Assembly: GCF_000702005.1 (NCBI RefSeq)
Contig: NZ_JNKI01000001.1
Span: 1 to 64,000, forward strand
Direction of reading: 5' to 3'
Origin: Selenomonas sp. ND2010
GTDB taxonomy: Bacteria; Bacillota; Negativicutes; Selenomonadales; Selenomonadaceae
Length of the DNA stretch: 64,000 nt
The notes under the pieces are model-generated. The model did not search any database, was not told the DNA's origin, and was given only the letters and a program-made list of their open reading frames with translations. The position numbers and the translations under genes were made by a program. Below, one piece after another: positions 42,390 through 50,768 of this stretch (position 1 is the first letter of the stretch; every line of letters starts with the position of its first letter).

Positions 42390-43829
42390 ATGAAGTTAGA
42401 AGCGTATTTGACGGAATTGTCGCAGGAGAAACGGCAGACATTGTTGGGGCGGGACACCGAGGACTCGCTGCATCAGGCGTTTTCGCATAAGCGAGTGGTG
42501 CATGCAGGATTGATCGGTGAAGCAATAATGCCGGCAAGGCAGCAGCAGGTTTGGCAGGCTGCTATGCACCAGCCTGCTGACCTTAGCAATCAACACGCCG
42601 TTTATATTCACATACCATTTTGTCAAACCAGGTGTCTCTATTGTGGATTTTACCAAAATGCCAGCCGGCAAGAGGTGGAGGATGCCTATGTGGATGACTT
42701 GCTGGCGGAAATCGAGGCGGAAGCTGACTCGATTCAGCTCCGGGAAACGCCTATCAAGGCTGTTTTTATTGGTGGGGGAACGCCGACGTCACTGTCAGCT
42801 GAAAATGCCAGTCGGCTGCTTGACGCAATTCAGCGCAGCTTTTCCTTGGTGTCCGATTGTGAGGTAACCTTAGAGGGACGCGTGCATGATTTGGTGCCGG
42901 AAAAAATTGAAGCGTGGCTTTCTCATGGTGTTAATCGCATTTCCTTGGGGGTTCAATCTTTCGATACGGTTTTACGTCAACGCGTTGGCCGCATTGATTC
43001 GCGGGAAGAAGTATTAAAACGTCTGGAACTGCTAAAAAGCTATGATGTCACGGTAATCGTCGATTTGATTTATGGCTTGCCAGGGCAGACTATGGAAATA
43101 TGGATGGACGATGTCAAGACTTTGGCGTTAGCGGATGTGGATGGCATGGATTTATACCAGTTGAATGTCTTTCCGAATGGGCCGCTAGATAAAGCGGTGG
43201 CAAACGGCAGTGTACCGCCTTGTGCAACGATAGCGGAACAGGCGGATATGTATGTGGCGGCGCGTGACTATTTGCTGGATAGCGGTGTGGAGCGGTTAAG
43301 CCTCTGCCATTTCCGGCGCAGTAAGCGGGAACGGAGCCTCTACAATACGTTGGCTAAGACTGGCGCAGTGGTCTATCCTTTCGGTTGTGGAGCAGGTGGC
43401 AACTTCGGTGGCTTGACTTTTATGCAGCTGCGGGAATTAAAGGCATATCATGCAGCTATGGCAAAAGGGGAAAAGCCTCTGATGATGCTGGCACGGCAGG
43501 TCGAACCAAAGTTAAAGCAGGCGACAGATAATATTATCGCTGACCTGGAAAAAGGCTTTGTGGATTTCCGACGGCTTAGTATGCTGGACTGCCGGCTGGA
43601 GGAATTAGATTTGCTGCTGACGCTTTGGCAGCAGCGTGGTTTGATGACGGAGGATTTAGGGGTATATCGTCTGACCAAGGCGGGCGAATTCTGGTATATC
43701 AGTTTGACACAAAGTTTAGTCGAAGTTGCGCAGGTGGTTATGAAGGATAAAGAAAAGCCGTTATCGCTGCCAGCCTGGATGCCGCCAGCAATGCGGGAGA
43801 AGATAATGGCAAAAATGGCAGAAAGCTAA
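42390..43829 (+). CDS. hutW: HutW/ChuW-family radical SAM heme utilisation enzyme
   Basis: A 479-residue relative of coproporphyrinogen dehydrogenase HemN. The radical SAM cluster motif is Cys78-x3-Cys82-x2-Cys85 (HIPFCQTRCLYCGF), followed by GGGTPTSLS and the SLGVQSFD and DLIYGLPGQT boxes. HutW/ChuW enzymes open the heme ring without oxygen, using SAM and a flavodoxin-type electron donor. The context fits: Fur boxes upstream, and exbBD-tonB, a flavodoxin and a TonB receptor downstream. AGGAGG is 18 nt from the ATG, rather far, so the exact start is less certain. Confidence 0.88.
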   Translation: MKLEAYLTELSQEKRQTLLGRDTEDSLHQAFSHKRVVHAGLIGEAIMPARQQQVWQAAMHQPADLSNQHAVYIHIPFCQTRCLYCGFYQNASRQEVEDAYVDDLLAEIEAEADSIQLRETPIKAVFIGGGTPTSLSAENASRLLDAIQRSFSLVSDCEVTLEGRVHDLVPEKIEAWLSHGVNRISLGVQSFDTVLRQRVGRIDSREEVLKRLELLKSYDVTVIVDLIYGLPGQTMEIWMDDVKTLALADVDGMDLYQLNVFPNGPLDKAVANGSVPPCATIAEQADMYVAARDYLLDSGVERLSLCHFRRSKRERSLYNTLAKTGAVVYPFGCGAGGNFGGLTFMQLRELKAYHAAMAKGEKPLMMLARQVEPKLKQATDNIIADLEKGFVDFRRLSMLDCRLEELDLLLTLWQQRGLMTEDLGVYRLTKAGEFWYISLTQSLVEVAQVVMKDKEKPLSLPAWMPPAMREKIMAKMAES

Positions 43830-43847
43830 AATTTTTTCAATACAATA

Positions 43848-43862
43848 TGATAATGATTATTA
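43848..43862. promoter_or_regulatory. Fur box before exbB
   Basis: TGATAATGATTATTA, one mismatch to the 7-1-7 Fur consensus, 17 nt before the exbB start and overlapping no gene. Confidence 0.7.
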
Positions 43863-43878
43863 TTATAGGAGGTTGAGC

Positions 43879-44541
43879 ATGAACATTTTGATGACAGTTG
43901 GCCACTGGTTTTCACAGGGTGGTGCAGTGATGTATCTGTTGTTATTGGCTTCGATTGGTGCTGGTACGGTGATTATAGACCGCATGCGTTATTATCGCAG
44001 CCGCCAGACCGATTTTAAGCAGCACGCAGCGGAAGTCCGGCAAGTTTTACAGATGAATAGTTTGGCAGAAGCTGCGGAACTTTATCAAAAGAGGCGCACT
44101 TCCTTGGACCGATTAACTGCAGCAGCGTTAAAGGCACGGCTGAAAGGAAAAAGTGTTGAACTAGCAGTGGAGGGAGCTGCGCAATTGGAGGCAGCACAGT
44201 TGAAAAAAGGATTGCCGCTGCTGGGCATGCTGGTCACGCTGGCGCCTATTCTTGGTCTTATGGGGACGGTCGTCGGAATGATTCAAACTTTTTCTGTTTT
44301 CAATTTGCAGGCGGGGTCTCCTATGGCGATTACCGGTGGCGTTGGTGAGGCTTTGATTGCTACGGTAACGGGATTGGCGGTGGCAACGTTTGCCCTTCTC
44401 GGACACAGTTATTTTGGTTATCGGCTCGATGGCATGGTAACGGATATGGAGCGATTGGGAACTTGGCTGGAGGATAAGCTCAGTGCCGGATCGGCAGAAC
44501 GGATGGCGAAACGGGGGCAGGAAAAGCATGAGGCTGCATAA
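43879..44541 (+). CDS. exbB: Biopolymer transport protein ExbB (MotA/TolQ/ExbB family)
   Basis: Proton-channel subunit that energises TonB. At 220 residues it shows one N-terminal helix (VMYLLLLASIGAGTVII) and a C-terminal helix pair with the family box LPLLGMLVTLAPILGLMGTVVGMIQTF and GGVGEALIATVTGLAVATFA. ATG 43879 follows AGGAGG. It is headed by its own Fur box, and exbD overlaps its end by 14 nt. Confidence 0.9.
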   Translation: MNILMTVGHWFSQGGAVMYLLLLASIGAGTVIIDRMRYYRSRQTDFKQHAAEVRQVLQMNSLAEAAELYQKRRTSLDRLTAAALKARLKGKSVELAVEGAAQLEAAQLKKGLPLLGMLVTLAPILGLMGTVVGMIQTFSVFNLQAGSPMAITGGVGEALIATVTGLAVATFALLGHSYFGYRLDGMVTDMERLGTWLEDKLSAGSAERMAKRGQEKHEAA

Positions 44542-44926
44542 TGCCAGGATGTCGCAAACGCCACAGATAATGATTATTCCGATGATTGATATTATCTTTT
44601 TCCTGTTGGTGTTTTTTATGATGAGTACACTTTATATGACAAGTCAGGAAACTATCCCCGTGAACCTGCCAGCTGCAGCTAGCGCGAAACAGGATGTGGT
44701 CAAAAGCTTTCAGGTAACGGTGGCTGCTGATGGCAAGTTGTATTTGGGAAAGGATGCGATGGATTTGCCACAGCTTAAAGCAAAATTAACCAATGAAGCG
44801 AAAACTGCCGATCTAGTGGTGACACTGCGGGCGGACAAGGCGGTGGATTATGGCACCTTTATTGCAGTGATGGATGAGTTGAAAACTTCGGGTATTCAGC
44901 GCATCAGTTTGGCAGCGAAACAGTGA
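44528..44926 (+). CDS. exbD: Biopolymer transport protein ExbD
   Basis: A 132-residue single-span protein: short cytoplasmic start, membrane helix with the conserved Asp (IIPMIDIIFFLLVFFMM) and a periplasmic domain (VTLRADKAVDYGTFIAVMDELKTSGIQRISLA). Start ATG 44528 has AGGAAA upstream; a Met at 44549 is an alternative. It overlaps exbB and tonB, so the three are translationally linked. Confidence 0.9.
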   Translation: MRLHNARMSQTPQIMIIPMIDIIFFLLVFFMMSTLYMTSQETIPVNLPAAASAKQDVVKSFQVTVAADGKLYLGKDAMDLPQLKAKLTNEAKTADLVVTLRADKAVDYGTFIAVMDELKTSGIQRISLAAKQ

Positions 44927-44934
44927 GGCGTGGT

Positions 44935-45702
44935 ATGACAGTCGTTCGTTTATCGTTAAAGAGAAGTTTTAGACCGTTGCCACTATCGTGTGTTTTGCAT
45001 GGCGTTGTCCTGTTAGGATTGGGACTTTTTATGAGTTTTCAGCCAGAATGGCAGACAGAAATCCCAATGGCTGAGGTGGAGATGGCGGTAAGTCCCGAGG
45101 AGTTGCCAGAGCGGCACGTGCCACAGGCAGGGAGTATGAACCCGTTTGCTGAAAATTCGGTATGGAAGTCGTCAGCGGAGAAGTCGCCCAGCAATACCAC
45201 TGCGAATCAGCCGGCGGGAGGGGATAGTGATGCCGTGATGATGCCTCCTGCCGCTAGCGCTGCCGCAAATGGTGATGGCGCTCCGGGAGGAAGCACAGGA
45301 CCAAGTGATACGGGCAGTGGCATGGATGGAGGCGGTGGTAAGGCGGGGGAATCTGGTGCTGGTGCAGGCGCTAGTGACAGCACGCTAGGCTCAGAAGCCA
45401 GCGGGGCCGGCAATGAGCCCTCAGAAAGCTTGGCAAGTATTGCCAGTCGTTTTGCTGCTCGGGTGGAAGGAAATAAAGAGTATCCCTATATGGCCGTGAA
45501 ACGCGGGCAAACTGGTGTGGTGCGGGTAACGGTTACGATTTCGGCGGAGGGGAATTTGACCAGTGCTTATGTCAGCAGCTCAGCTGGCAGCTTGCTCGAT
45601 AATGCTGCTATGCAGGCGGTCCAGCAGTCGTGTCCTTTTTCGCATGGGGCTGGTAAAAGCATAACGCTGACAGTTCCCATTCACTTTGATTTGGAAGGGT
45701 AG
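44935..45702 (+). CDS. tonB: Energy transducer TonB with Gly/Ala/Ser-rich linker
   Basis: A 255-residue protein: N-terminal anchor helix (LSCVLHGVVLLGLGLFMSF, with the SxxxH motif that contacts ExbB/D), a periplasmic spacer of about 110 residues, and a C-terminal TonB domain (YPYMAVKRGQTGVVRVTVTISAEGNL ... SITLTVPIHFDL). Unlike classical TonB, the spacer has no Pro-Glu/Pro-Lys repeats but is rich in Gly, Ala, Ser and Asp. ATG 44935 fits the GAGG at 44925-44928; GTG 44923, overlapping the exbD stop, is possible. Confidence 0.88.
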   Translation: MTVVRLSLKRSFRPLPLSCVLHGVVLLGLGLFMSFQPEWQTEIPMAEVEMAVSPEELPERHVPQAGSMNPFAENSVWKSSAEKSPSNTTANQPAGGDSDAVMMPPAASAAANGDGAPGGSTGPSDTGSGMDGGGGKAGESGAGAGASDSTLGSEASGAGNEPSESLASIASRFAARVEGNKEYPYMAVKRGQTGVVRVTVTISAEGNLTSAYVSSSAGSLLDNAAMQAVQQSCPFSHGAGKSITLTVPIHFDLEG

Positions 45703-45710
45703 GAGGATTT

Positions 45711-46223
45711 ATGAAATTATTGGTGGTTTATTCCAGTAAAACTGGCAATACGAAAAAGGTTGCTATGGCAATCGGAGAAACATTAGGAGTAGAGCCCGTG
45801 GCGGTGACGGAGAATCCATCGCCGGAGGACTATGATGCGATCGTAGCCGGGTTTTGGGTGGACAAGGGAACTGCCGATGCAGCCATGAAGGCGTATTTGC
45901 AAAAAATCACGGGCAAGCGGGTGGCACTCTTTGCTACCCTGGGCGCTGAACCGGATTCGGCACATGCGCAGCAGTGCTTGGCGAATGCGGCGGAACTGTT
46001 AGGAACAGGTTGCACCTTGACCGGTCAATTTATCTGTCAGGGAAAAGTGTCTGAGGAAATGGTGGCAATGATGAAAAAGATGTTCCCCGAAGATCATCCA
46101 CATGCTATGACAGCAGAGCGCTTGGCGAGGATTGAAAAAGCTGCCAGCCATCCGGATGAAACCGACCTTTTGGCTGCTCAGGCGTATTTTGCCGATTGGC
46201 GGAAGGAGTGGTTAGCAAGTTGA
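45711..46223 (+). CDS. Flavodoxin-family protein (BilS-like)
   Basis: A 170-residue FMN-binding protein: phosphate loop YSSKTGNTKKVA at the N-terminus and flavodoxin-like strands (YDAIVAGFWVDKGTAD, GKRVALFATLGA). Similar flavodoxins are encoded next to hutW and in bilirubin-reductase operons. It is 9 nt after tonB in the heme locus, so it may deliver electrons to HutW or to a bilin reductase (inference). TAGGAGG precedes the ATG. Confidence 0.82.
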   Translation: MKLLVVYSSKTGNTKKVAMAIGETLGVEPVAVTENPSPEDYDAIVAGFWVDKGTADAAMKAYLQKITGKRVALFATLGAEPDSAHAQQCLANAAELLGTGCTLTGQFICQGKVSEEMVAMMKKMFPEDHPHAMTAERLARIEKAASHPDETDLLAAQAYFADWRKEWLAS

Positions 46224-46251
46224 AAACAGAATGATAAGTGGGAGGAAGATT

Positions 46252-46988
46252 ATGTCGGTGTTAGTGGAGCAAGTGACATGCTCACGCCATGGACAAGCGA
46301 TTTTATACAACGTTTCGTTGCAAATAAAGACTGGGGAAGTCCTGGGATTGTTAGGTCCGAATGGTGCGGGGAAGACGACGCTCATTCGATTGTTGGCAGG
46401 GCTGGCGCGACCAGATTCTGGACGCATCCGCGTATTTGGTGAAGACGCATCGCGGCGAAGTGTTACATTCCGTAGTTTGATTGGACTGGTACCGCAGGAA
46501 AATACTCTGGAAAGTGAGTTGACGATTGAGCAGAGCATGTTGTGCACCGCGAAATTGTACGGTATCGTTGATGCCCGCGCACGAATGGAAGAGGTTTGTC
46601 AGCAGTTTCAGATTGGCAGCTGGCGAAAAAAATATCCAGTGAAGTTGTCAGGGGGGATGAAACGACGGGCAATGATTGCTCGGGCAATGCTTTCCCGTCC
46701 GGAATTCCTGCTGCTTGACGAACCAAGTGTTGGGCTTGACCCGGATATGCGTCAGGAAATCTGGCAGGCGGTCCGAAAATTACAGGCCATGGGCAAAACT
46801 GTGCTGTTGACGACCCATTTATGGAAGAGGCGGAGGAACTTTGTGACCGGATTGCTTTTCTGCGAGCGGGAAAGGTCCTTTATACGGGGACAACCGCGGG
46901 GATACGTCAACAGATTTCGCCAGAGCAGGAGATTAGCCTGGAAGATGCCTTCTTGGCGTTGGCGGTTGAAGGGAGGCGAACCGGGTGA
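46252..46988 (+). pseudogene. ABC-2-type exporter ATPase, interrupted by a one-base frameshift
   Basis: An ATP-binding subunit like those of CcmA/NodI-type exporters. In the first frame: Walker A GPNGAGKTT, Q-loop VPQENT, signature LSGGMKRR, Walker B FLLLDEPSVGLDP and the switch His (TTH). Directly after that His (46816-46818) the frame is lost: the -1 frame continues with MEEAEELCDRIAFLRAGKVLYTG and stops at 46986-46988, where the permease ATG overlaps it (TGATG). A missing T in CATTT(T)ATGG would restore THFMEEAEE. Without correction the protein ends in a basic, unrelated tail at 47019. All catalytic motifs are before the break. Confidence 0.85.
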
Positions 46989-47728
46989 TGGCAGGCGTCC
47001 AAGCGGTCTTTTACCGTGAAATGTTGATGCTTATTCGACGGATTGGCGGCCTGGGATATCTCTTTTCGGGGCTGCTGTTCCCGATGATTTATCTCTTGGC
47101 CTTTGGCTGGGGACTGGGGGAAAGCGTAGCTGTGGCCGGCGGTTATATCGCCTATTTGGCCAAGGGAATGCTGGCAATAACCGTGATGATGAATGCGTTT
47201 CAGCAGACCGCGCTTTCTGTTAGTGCGGCAAGGTTTTATTATCGTACGTTTGCGGTCTTACGGCTGAGTCCAATCCATGATGGTGCCATTGTTTTGGGCA
47301 TTGCCTTAGCAGGGACGGTCCGAGCGCTGATTGCGGCAGCTGTTGTCTTTATTGCGGCAAAATTATTTTTTGGCATTGCGATATTGACTGGCCCGGGGGT
47401 CTTAGGACTGGTGCTTACGGCCTTTGCGTTTGCGGCCTTTGGGGTAGCGGTGGGATTGTCAATAAAAGGACAGGAGCAGTTTTCGATTGTGATAAATTTC
47501 TTTATCACGCCGATGACATTTTTCTGTGGGTCCTTTTTTCCCATCACCAATTTACCATCCGTAGTACAGCCAATCGTGCGATTCTTGCCGCTGTCGCTTA
47601 CCAATCAGCTGCTGCAGGCCACAAGTTTTGTGGGGGAGGCTGGTATAGCCGCCTTGGCGTTGGTGTTTTTTATGTTGGTTATTTATCTGTACAGTACCTA
47701 TCGGGTACATAACTACAGTGAATTTTGA
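46988..47728 (+). CDS. ABC-2-type transporter permease
   Basis: A 246-residue membrane protein with about six helices and the ABC-2 topology (amphipathic start, GYLFSGLLFPMIYLLAFG, late FFITPMTFFCGSFFPITNLPSVVQPI). It pairs with the ATPase just upstream to form an exporter. Its ATG 46988 overlaps the frame-restored ATPase stop. Placing an exporter inside a heme/iron uptake operon is unusual; efflux of heme, porphyrin or a siderophore is possible, but the substrate is unknown. Confidence 0.88.
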   Translation: MAGVQAVFYREMLMLIRRIGGLGYLFSGLLFPMIYLLAFGWGLGESVAVAGGYIAYLAKGMLAITVMMNAFQQTALSVSAARFYYRTFAVLRLSPIHDGAIVLGIALAGTVRALIAAAVVFIAAKLFFGIAILTGPGVLGLVLTAFAFAAFGVAVGLSIKGQEQFSIVINFFITPMTFFCGSFFPITNLPSVVQPIVRFLPLSLTNQLLQATSFVGEAGIAALALVFFMLVIYLYSTYRVHNYSEF

Positions 47729-47764
47729 TGGATGATTTGAGATTTTTAGAGAAAGAGGATTTTC

Positions 47765-49723
47765 ATGATTAGAAAACTTGCAAAAAGAAAACGTACTTTA
47801 TTAGCAGCAACGGTTTTAGGAACGATGACGATGGGAAGCTGCATCGCAGCAGCGGCTGCTGCCGACGATACGATACAGACGCGGGATGTAGTGGTAACAG
47901 CCTCGCGTACGGAACAGCAGGTGAAGGAAGCACCGGCTGCTGTCGAAGTCATTACGCGAGAAGAAATCGAAAATACCGGTGCAGAGACTTTGGCACAGGC
48001 CTTGGAGATGGCAACGGGAATCAACGTATTGGAAAATGGCATGGTGGGCAATCAGTCCTCCATCCGCGGGATGAATACGAATCAAACCCTTATCCTGGTG
48101 GATGGACGCCGGGTGCGCACGGAAAACACCAGTGAGACACAGAATTATTACGAGCTTCAGCGCGTCAATATGGATGAAGTGGAGCGCGTAGAAATCGTAC
48201 GCGGCGCAGTAAGTTCGCTTTACGGCTCCGATGCGCTGGGCGGTGTCATCAACATCATTACGAAAAAGCCGGGAAATCCAGGTGGTTCTGCTTCTGTGGA
48301 TTGGACTTCGCGTCAGCAGGATACGGGCTTCCGTTATGATTTAGGCAAGGTGGGCAAATGGGCTTGGGCGATGAACGGCAAGGTGTCGGATGTGCGCCGC
48401 CGCATGAAGGAAGACTCCTCCAATCAGTATGGGCATCGGTATTACGTTGGACTCGATGGCCGCATGGATGTAGCCAAGAATAAGAAACTGGACTTCTTTT
48501 TCAATCATCTGTATGAAGACTTATATATGATTGATTCAGCAGCGGCCGGTACGGATTATGATCATCGCCGTGTTTCCACCGGCCTGAAATATTCCGGGAA
48601 AGACCATCTAGGAGAATACGAGGCGCAGGCATATTATACGTATTTTGATAAGGACCAGCGAACGCGCAGCCGCACGACGAATGCACTCAATAGTTTTGAT
48701 GATATGACGTTTAATTCCTATGTAGCTGATGGCCGCCGTACCTTCAACTTGGATGACCGGAATACGCTGACGGTTGGTGGGGAATTTCGTCAGGAAGATT
48801 ATGAAAGTACACGGATAAAAAATTGCTCGGCGCGGACGATAACTCGTGAGGGAATTACCAATAATATCGGTAAAGTATCGATGGATTATGGTGCACTTTA
48901 CCTGCAGGATGAATATGCTGCGAATAAACGCTGGCTGTTGATTCCTTCCGTGCGCTGGGATCATAACAACGCCTTTGGTGATGAGGTTACGGGAAAACTC
49001 GGCACGACGTATAAGCTCAGTAAAAATACTCGGTTCAAGGCAAATGCTGGCTCTGCTTATCGTGCACCGACGGCTTCGGAACTCTATTTCTTCTGGAAGC
49101 ATACACCAACGGCTCGAATGACGGTAAATATTCAAGGCAACCCGGATTTGAAACCAGAAAAGGCCTGGATTTTTGATGGCGGTTTTGAGGCAGAAAAGGG
49201 ACGTACGTCAGGGAAATTAACCTATTTCCATAACAAAGTCGATGACCTTATCAATCTCGATACCCAAATGGGATATGTGCCGGGAACCGGTATGGTGGCT
49301 AATGGCAAATATGAAAACGTTGATAAAGCTACGGTACAGGGTGTGGAATTTGAAGGAAAACAGAAGCTTGGCAGCCGTTTTACGCTGCGCAGCACCTATA
49401 CCTATCTCGATGCCCGCAATGATAAAAGCGGTGAACTTTTGACTGGCCGCGCTCGCCATAAGACATCGTTGCAGCTCATGTACAAGGACAAGACCCATGG
49501 ATTGGATGCAACGCTTTGGAACGATTGGTTGGATGGGTATCGTTATACGTTAAGCGGCAAAACAGGCATGACAGGGGCCAGCATCATGAACGTAGTGGTC
49601 AATAAGAAAATCGGCAAACAGGCCAGTGCCTATTTTGGCATCAACAATCTTACGAACCGCAAGAATGATGTCTTGTATTATGATGGACGCATCTGGCGTG
49701 GCGGTGTGAAAGTAACGTTTTAA
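47765..49723 (+). CDS. TonB-dependent outer-membrane receptor
   Basis: A 652-residue receptor: signal peptide (about 1-33), TonB box DVVVTASR (about 40-47), plug domain (VKEAPAAVEVITREEIENTG ... SSIRGMNTNQTLILVDGRR ... VERVEIVRGAVSSLYGSDALGGVINIITKK), and a 22-stranded-type beta-barrel ending in KVTF. Siderophore, heme or cobalamin receptors share this design; the operon favours heme. No FRAP/NPNL heme box could be recognised, so the ligand stays open. GAAAGAGG precedes the ATG. Confidence 0.93.
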   Translation: MIRKLAKRKRTLLAATVLGTMTMGSCIAAAAAADDTIQTRDVVVTASRTEQQVKEAPAAVEVITREEIENTGAETLAQALEMATGINVLENGMVGNQSSIRGMNTNQTLILVDGRRVRTENTSETQNYYELQRVNMDEVERVEIVRGAVSSLYGSDALGGVINIITKKPGNPGGSASVDWTSRQQDTGFRYDLGKVGKWAWAMNGKVSDVRRRMKEDSSNQYGHRYYVGLDGRMDVAKNKKLDFFFNHLYEDLYMIDSAAAGTDYDHRRVSTGLKYSGKDHLGEYEAQAYYTYFDKDQRTRSRTTNALNSFDDMTFNSYVADGRRTFNLDDRNTLTVGGEFRQEDYESTRIKNCSARTITREGITNNIGKVSMDYGALYLQDEYAANKRWLLIPSVRWDHNNAFGDEVTGKLGTTYKLSKNTRFKANAGSAYRAPTASELYFFWKHTPTARMTVNIQGNPDLKPEKAWIFDGGFEAEKGRTSGKLTYFHNKVDDLINLDTQMGYVPGTGMVANGKYENVDKATVQGVEFEGKQKLGSRFTLRSTYTYLDARNDKSGELLTGRARHKTSLQLMYKDKTHGLDATLWNDWLDGYRYTLSGKTGMTGASIMNVVVNKKIGKQASAYFGINNLTNRKNDVLYYDGRIWRGGVKVTF

Positions 49724-49749
49724 TCGATTGTTGCAAGGGAGGTTATTTG

Positions 49750-50766
49750 ATGGAACTTGCGGTGACACCAGCACATCCCAGGGCACGAAAACGGTTTTGG
49801 GCGTTAGCTGGCGGACTGCTCCTGTTAGGAGTGGTGTTGCTGTTTAGTATCTGTCAGGGGGCAGCGGTGTTTTCGCCGCTGTCGGCCTGGCAGATTTTGT
49901 ATGGGGGGGCTGGACAGGAAAACTTCACGATTCTGTACCATATCCGTTTGCCACGCTTGATTACTGGGGCTTTGACCGGTGTGAATCTGGCATTGGCTGG
50001 CTGCATCCTCCAGGGGATTTTGCGCAATCCCTTGGCTGACCCAGGGATTATCGGCGTGTCAGCAGGAGCGGGACTCGCGGCAATGGCGGTTATGATTCTG
50101 CTGCCCAATCTGGCATCTTGGGTGCCAATGGCAGCTTTTGTTGGCGCGTTGGCGGCAGTAGCCTTGGTATTTTTTCTGTCTTGGGAAAATGGGATTCATC
50201 CGTTGCGCATGGTGTTGGCTGGTGTTGCAGTGGCGGCTTTCTTCGGCGGCGCGATGACGGCGTTGATGGTGTTTTATTCTGACCGCGTGCAGGGAACGGT
50301 TAACTGGATGGCGGGAGGATTTGCGGCCAGGACTTGGAGTCATGTCTATATGGTGCTCCCTTATACGCTCTTAGGGCTGGCAGGAACTTTTGCCGGCAGC
50401 CGTTGGCTGAATGCCCTGCAGATGGGTGAAGAAACTGCACGCAGTTTGGGCGTGCGTGTACAGCGCGTGCGGCTCTATTTGCTGGTGTTAGCAGCTTTGC
50501 TGGCGGCTTCGGCCGTCAGCGTGGCTGGTATGTTGGGCTTTGTGGGGCTGGTAATCCCGCATATGGTTCGCTTGTTGACAGGAGCGGATTTTGACTATTT
50601 ATTGCCGGCGGCGGCAATATGGGGAGCAGCTCTGGTGGTTGGTGCCGATGCAGCAGCTCGCGTTGCTTTTGCCCCGATAGAGATTCCCGTGGGCGTTTTT
50701 ATGTCCTTTTTGGGAGCACCGTTTTTTCTGTATTTGCTGCGGCAAGGGATGCAAAGGGGGCGTTGA
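49750..50766 (+). CDS. FecCD-family iron/heme ABC transporter permease
   Basis: A 338-residue inner-membrane permease of the BtuC/FecCD/HmuU type, with about ten helices. Family boxes: RLPRLITGALTGVNLALAGCILQGILRNPLADPGIIGVSAGAGLAA, GFVGLVIPHMVRLLTG (ATPase contact) and EIPVGVFMSFLGAPFFLYLL. ATG 49750 is used (GGGAGG upstream); a TTG precedes it. It works with the ATPase and binding protein that follow. Confidence 0.92.
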   Translation: MELAVTPAHPRARKRFWALAGGLLLLGVVLLFSICQGAAVFSPLSAWQILYGGAGQENFTILYHIRLPRLITGALTGVNLALAGCILQGILRNPLADPGIIGVSAGAGLAAMAVMILLPNLASWVPMAAFVGALAAVALVFFLSWENGIHPLRMVLAGVAVAAFFGGAMTALMVFYSDRVQGTVNWMAGGFAARTWSHVYMVLPYTLLGLAGTFAGSRWLNALQMGEETARSLGVRVQRVRLYLLVLAALLAASAVSVAGMLGFVGLVIPHMVRLLTGADFDYLLPAAAIWGAALVVGADAAARVAFAPIEIPVGVFMSFLGAPFFLYLLRQGMQRGR

Positions 50767-50768
50767 GG

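Noticed and set aside
46819-46988. Programmed -1 frameshifting in the exporter ATPase
   Set aside because: There is no canonical X-XXY-YYZ slippery heptamer or downstream pseudoknot visible; a single missing T in a T-run explains the data more simply.
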